In this document: one piece after another, positions 62,794-64,000 of the stretch
Numbering within the stretch: position 1 is the first letter of the stretch
How the letters are laid out: each line of letters starts with the position of its first letter
Origin: Paenibacillus andongensis
Lineage (GTDB): Bacteria; Bacillota; Bacilli; Paenibacillales; NBRC-103111
Assembly: GCF_025369935.1 (NCBI RefSeq)
Contig: NZ_CP104467.1
Span: 2,673,001 to 2,737,000, forward strand
DNA length: 64,000 bases
Direction: 5' to 3'
Notes under the pieces: model-generated
What the model saw: only the letters and a program-made list of their open reading frames with translations
What the model was told of the DNA's origin: nothing
Database searches by the model: none
Program-made: the position numbers and the translations under genes

Positions 62794-63633
62794 TTAAAAA
62801 TCAAAGTTATCAGGGTCTGGACCCACACGGCGATGCTGATCAAGTGCAGAAATAGCTGTCATATCAGCATCATTTAAGGAGAAATCAAAGATTTCTGCAT
62901 TGGACTGAATGCGTTTGGCTTGAATGGATTTCGGAATCGTTGCCCAGCCGCTTTGCAGCTGCCAACGAAGGACGATTTGGGCAACCGATTTTCCCGCGCG
63001 ATCTGCAATAGCTTGGATGACGGGTTCATGCAAAATCTCCCCCTGCATGAGAGGGGCCCAAGCAACAGCTTGAATCCCGTTGTTATCTAAAAAAGATTTA
63101 AGTTCATTCTGGACGAGTCTTGGATGACGCTCTACTTGATTAATAGCCGGTTTCACAGTTGCTTCTTTAAGCAGGTTTTGCAGGTGGCGGATTTGGAAAT
63201 TGCTAACTCCAATAGCCCCGACACGCCCTTCGTGATACAGATACTCTAGCGCTTTCCAGCTTTCTAGATATTTATTTTCAACAGGCCAATGGATCAGGTA
63301 TAAATCAAGCTTTTCTAATCCCAGATTCTTAATGCTTTTTTCATAAGCGGCTATTGCGCTATCGTAGCCTTGATCTGCATTCCATAATTTCGAGGTGATG
63401 AATAAGTCTTCACGTTGAAGTCCGGTGCGTTTCAAGCCACGGCGAATCCCTTCTCCAACGCCTTCTTCATTCTGATAAATAGCTGCTGTATCAATATGAC
63501 GGTAGCCAACAACAATGGCTTCTTCAACGGCTGCAATGACCGTATCGCCATCCTCGACCTGGAAGACACCTAGACCTAGCCAAGGAAAAGCTTTACCATG
63601 GTTTAATTGAATTGTATCTTGTAAATGTTTCAT
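62794..63633 (-). CDS. Aldo/keto reductase
   Basis: This 279-residue NADPH-dependent reductase of the 2,5-diketogluconate/methylglyoxal reductase group (AKR5-like) has the barrel motifs YRHIDTAAIYQNEEGVG with catalytic Asp and Tyr, SKLWN with catalytic Lys, YLIHWP with catalytic His and GVSNFQI. C-terminal coenzyme-binding PKSIQAKRIQSN is also present. All four tetrad residues are visible. AGGAGG before ATG fixes the start. It follows the MFS gene by 15 bp on the same strand, so the two probably form an operon. Confidence 0.94.
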   Translation of the reverse strand: MKHLQDTIQLNHGKAFPWLGLGVFQVEDGDTVIAAVEEAIVVGYRHIDTAAIYQNEEGVGEGIRRGLKRTGLQREDLFITSKLWNADQGYDSAIAAYEKSIKNLGLEKLDLYLIHWPVENKYLESWKALEYLYHEGRVGAIGVSNFQIRHLQNLLKEATVKPAINQVERHPRLVQNELKSFLDNNGIQAVAWAPLMQGEILHEPVIQAIADRAGKSVAQIVLRWQLQSGWATIPKSIQAKRIQSNAEIFDFSLNDADMTAISALDQHRRVGPDPDNFDF

Positions 63634-63648
63634 TTGATTATCCTCCTA

Positions 63649-64000
63649 TTATGATTTCCTTTCCAGCTTAGCAGATACGCCGGTAAGAATGATGGCGACA
63701 AGAACCATTAAAGCACCAACCCATGGGGTATGAACAAGTCCCATGGAGTCGATAACAACCCCACCGACGATCGAGCCAATAGCGATACCGACGTTGAACG
63801 CTGCAATATTGATCGCTGATGCAACATCGACCGCTGATGGTACATACTTTTCAGCAAGCCCCACGACATATAACTGAAGACCAGGCACATTCATGAAAGC
63901 AAGCAAGCCCATTAAGATAACACCAATCACGCCAACCACTTTAAATGGAGCAAGGAATGTTAAAAGAATTAGAATGGCTGCTTGAACAATAAACATCCAA
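63649..64000 (-). CDS. MFS transporter, C-terminal part (5' end outside window)
   Basis: Only the last ~117 residues are in the window, and the frame runs off the right edge without a start. Four or so hydrophobic segments are visible, with YVVGLAEKYVPSAVDVASAINIAAFNVGIAIGSIVGGVVID, a pattern of the AraJ/YdhP-type sugar or drug efflux MFS branch. The apparent ATG at 63996 is internal. It overlaps no other gene and lies 15 bp before the aldo/keto reductase, suggesting joint expression. The substrate is unknown. Confidence 0.88.
   Translation of the reverse strand, partial: WMFIVQAAILILLTFLAPFKVVGVIGVILMGLLAFMNVPGLQLYVVGLAEKYVPSAVDVASAINIAAFNVGIAIGSIVGGVVIDSMGLVHTPWVGALMVLVAIILTGVSAKLERKS

Noticed and set aside
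1-64000. tRNA, rRNA or complete transposase genes
   Set aside because: Reading both strands by eye revealed no cloverleaf with conserved arms, no rRNA sequence and no recognisable transposase.

Overview
The window looks like chromosomal DNA of a Paenibacillus-type spore former (Bacillota, Paenibacillaceae). Ribosome binding sites are strong AGGAGG-like sequences, and TTG and GTG starts are common. Sensor kinase/AraC response regulator pairs of the YesM/YesN type sit beside LplA/LplB/YtcP-like sugar ABC importers that have no ATPase gene of their own. Spore-related genes are present (a YheC/YheD-like protein and a GerKB remnant). No rRNA, tRNA, CRISPR array, intact insertion sequence or prophage was recognised.

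Region 1 (1-8280) is the 3' end of a nonribosomal peptide cluster. It holds the last module of an NRPS (condensation end, adenylation, carrier, thioesterase), two ABC exporter half-transporters, an EctB-like diaminobutyrate aminotransferase and a small three-helix membrane protein, closed by a terminator. The aminotransferase suggests a Dab-containing, probably cationic peptide. By eye, the last adenylation domain has a tyrosine-like pocket.

Region 2 (8290-12416) has a reverse-strand GAF-PAS-GAF-GGDEF-EAL protein for cyclic-di-GMP turnover and a forward MFS transporter.

Region 3 (12530-22170) is an oxygen-limitation block: adhE-pflB-pflA, an unrelated acyltransferase on the reverse strand, a hemerythrin-like protein, a universal stress protein, a FocA/NirC channel and a zinc-ribbon microprotein. 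Three promoters in this block carry TGTGA-N6-TCACA dyads with -10-like hexamers at the spacing expected for FNR-activated promoters.

Region 4 (22186-31766) is a fructan/sucrose operon. A LacI-type repressor and the ABC operon share a CGTTTACGTAAACG-type operator. The operon encodes two permeases, a binding lipoprotein, a LamG-GH32 protein with an altered catalytic motif, a fructokinase and a canonical GH32 enzyme.

Region 5 (31979-43400) has a Gfo/Idh/MocA oxidoreductase, a GH31 alpha-xylosidase divergent from an AraC regulator, and then a kinase, response regulator, binding protein and two permeases. It probably serves alpha-xyloside or plant oligosaccharide uptake.

Region 6 (43401-46840) has an MFS exporter, a signal-peptide-bearing Hcp-like protein and a short YheC/YheD-like ATP-grasp protein.

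Region 7 (47020-57644) is a GH38 alpha-mannosidase locus with a MalF/MalG-type importer, its binding protein and its own kinase/regulator pair.

Region 8 (57645-64000) holds a 113-bp hairpin-rich repeat, a truncated GerKB, the assimilatory nitrite reductase set nasD-nasE-nasF behind a TnrA/GlnR-like site, and a reverse-strand MFS transporter (partial) with an aldo/keto reductase.

The most unusual structures are non-coding: GGAACG/AATAACG repeats at two loci, four 19-bp TGTTG...CAACA dyads, and the 113-bp triple-hairpin repeat. The most unusual proteins are the exported Hcp-like protein and the GH32 protein whose nucleophile motif reads WMNEPHA.
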